From positions 31,842 through 95,841 of the forward strand of contig NZ_JAAGAA010000015.1 in NCBI RefSeq assembly GCF_010435965.1: a stretch of 64,000 nucleotides of DNA. The letters run 5' to 3'. Shown one piece after another: positions 63,676-64,000 of the stretch. The position numbers and the translations under genes are program-made. How positions within the stretch are numbered: position 1 is the first letter of the stretch; every line of letters starts with the position of its first letter. The notes under the pieces are model-generated. The model saw only the letters and a list, made by a program, of their open reading frames with translations, searched no databases and was not told the DNA's origin. The DNA comes from Crenobacter caeni. GTDB taxonomy: Bacteria > Pseudomonadota > Gammaproteobacteria > Burkholderiales > Chromobacteriaceae.

Positions 63676-64000
63676 ATGCATTTTCTCGACAATCCGCCAC
63701 CCTTCCTGTTCTTCACCGGCAAGGGCGGTGTCGGCAAGACTTCGCTTGCCTGTGCCAGCGCGCTGCGGCTGGCCCGCGCAGGCAAACGGGTGCTGCTGGT
63801 GAGCACCGACCCGGCGTCCAACGTGGGGCAGGTGTTCGGCCAAACCATCGGTCATGCGATCCGTCCGATCGCGGCGGTGGAAAACCTCTCGGCGCTGGAG
63901 ATCGACCCGCAGGCTGCGGCACAGCAGTACCGCGACCGCATCGTCGGCCCGGTGAAAAACGTGCTGCCCGAAGCGGTGGTCAAGGGCATCGAAGAGCAAC
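63676..64000 (+). CDS. arsA: ArsA arsenite-transporting ATPase, N-terminal part (runs off the window)
   Basis: The first 108 residues of the arsenite pump ATPase. Walker A is at residues 15-22 (GKGGVGKT), and the DPASN block (VSTDPASNVGQVF) is present. GGAGTC precedes the ATG. A membrane partner such as ArsB or Acr3 would be expected further to the right. Confidence 0.95.
   Translation, partial: MHFLDNPPPFLFFTGKGGVGKTSLACASALRLARAGKRVLLVSTDPASNVGQVFGQTIGHAIRPIAAVENLSALEIDPQAAAQQYRDRIVGPVKNVLPEAVVKGIEEQ

Overview
The window looks like accessory, probably plasmid-borne or megaplasmid DNA of a GC-rich denitrifying betaproteobacterium. NarGHI, NarK, the type I-F Cas proteins, UmuDC and the ars genes read like Neisseriales/Chromobacteriaceae versions; this taxonomic guess rests on recalled protein resemblance, not a search.

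Layout. 0-12 kb is a nitrate-respiration block: the end of a cytochrome d1-family gene (probably nirN), a Dnr-type Crp/Fnr regulator, narK1, narK2, narGHJI and a parvulin-type prolyl isomerase. hypF (12.1-14.4 kb) and an AT-rich moaC (14.5-15.0 kb) follow. At 15.0-16.0 kb is a junk zone: the tail of a type I restriction hsdR, one isolated copy of a CRISPR-like repeat, and a decayed IS66 transposase. 16.1-31.3 kb is a complete type I-F CRISPR-Cas locus (cas1, cas2-3, csy1, csy2, csy3, cas6f, leader) with an array of 109 full 28-bp repeats plus a degenerate terminal one.

31.3-43.7 kb is a mobile-element backbone: a DUF1778/GNAT toxin-antitoxin pair, an H-NS-like protein, a tyrosine recombinase with an HTH partner gene, a tightly overlapping five-gene operon (unknown, DEDD-type exonuclease, internally duplicated unknown, calcineurin-like phosphoesterase, small acidic protein), hipBA, a UvrD-like helicase and a KfrA-like coiled-coil protein. 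43.7-48 kb holds a nuclease-dead TnpB relic, a ParM-like pseudogene, several iteron-like repeat families and two unknown genes. 48.2-54.4 kb has umuDC, parAB, a large parS-like palindrome cluster and a winged-helix protein that may be a replication initiator. 54.6-57.5 kb is a stack of broken insertion sequences (IS200 tail, IS66 with both ends, IS30 head). 57.66-58.2 kb is an iteron array, a likely replication origin. Then come a Fic protein, an AT-rich membrane protein, an HU-like protein, a 48-residue membrane protein, an ATP-grasp protein, and the start of arsRCDA, which runs off the end.

How it fits together. Nitrate enters by NarK1/NarK2 and is reduced at the membrane by NarGHI (assembled by NarJ, needing Mo cofactor, to which MoaC contributes); Dnr would switch the system on under low oxygen/NO. 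The CRISPR system, toxin-antitoxin modules, Fic, partition and origin-like repeats are maintenance and defence functions. Two different partition systems (intact ParABS and a dead ParM) and several unrelated iteron families suggest the backbone is a fusion of at least two replicons. The main points worth a second look are the orphan CRISPR repeat upstream of cas1, the five-gene operon at 35.7-38.1 kb, the higher-order parS array, and the inverted iteron clusters beside the parM relic.
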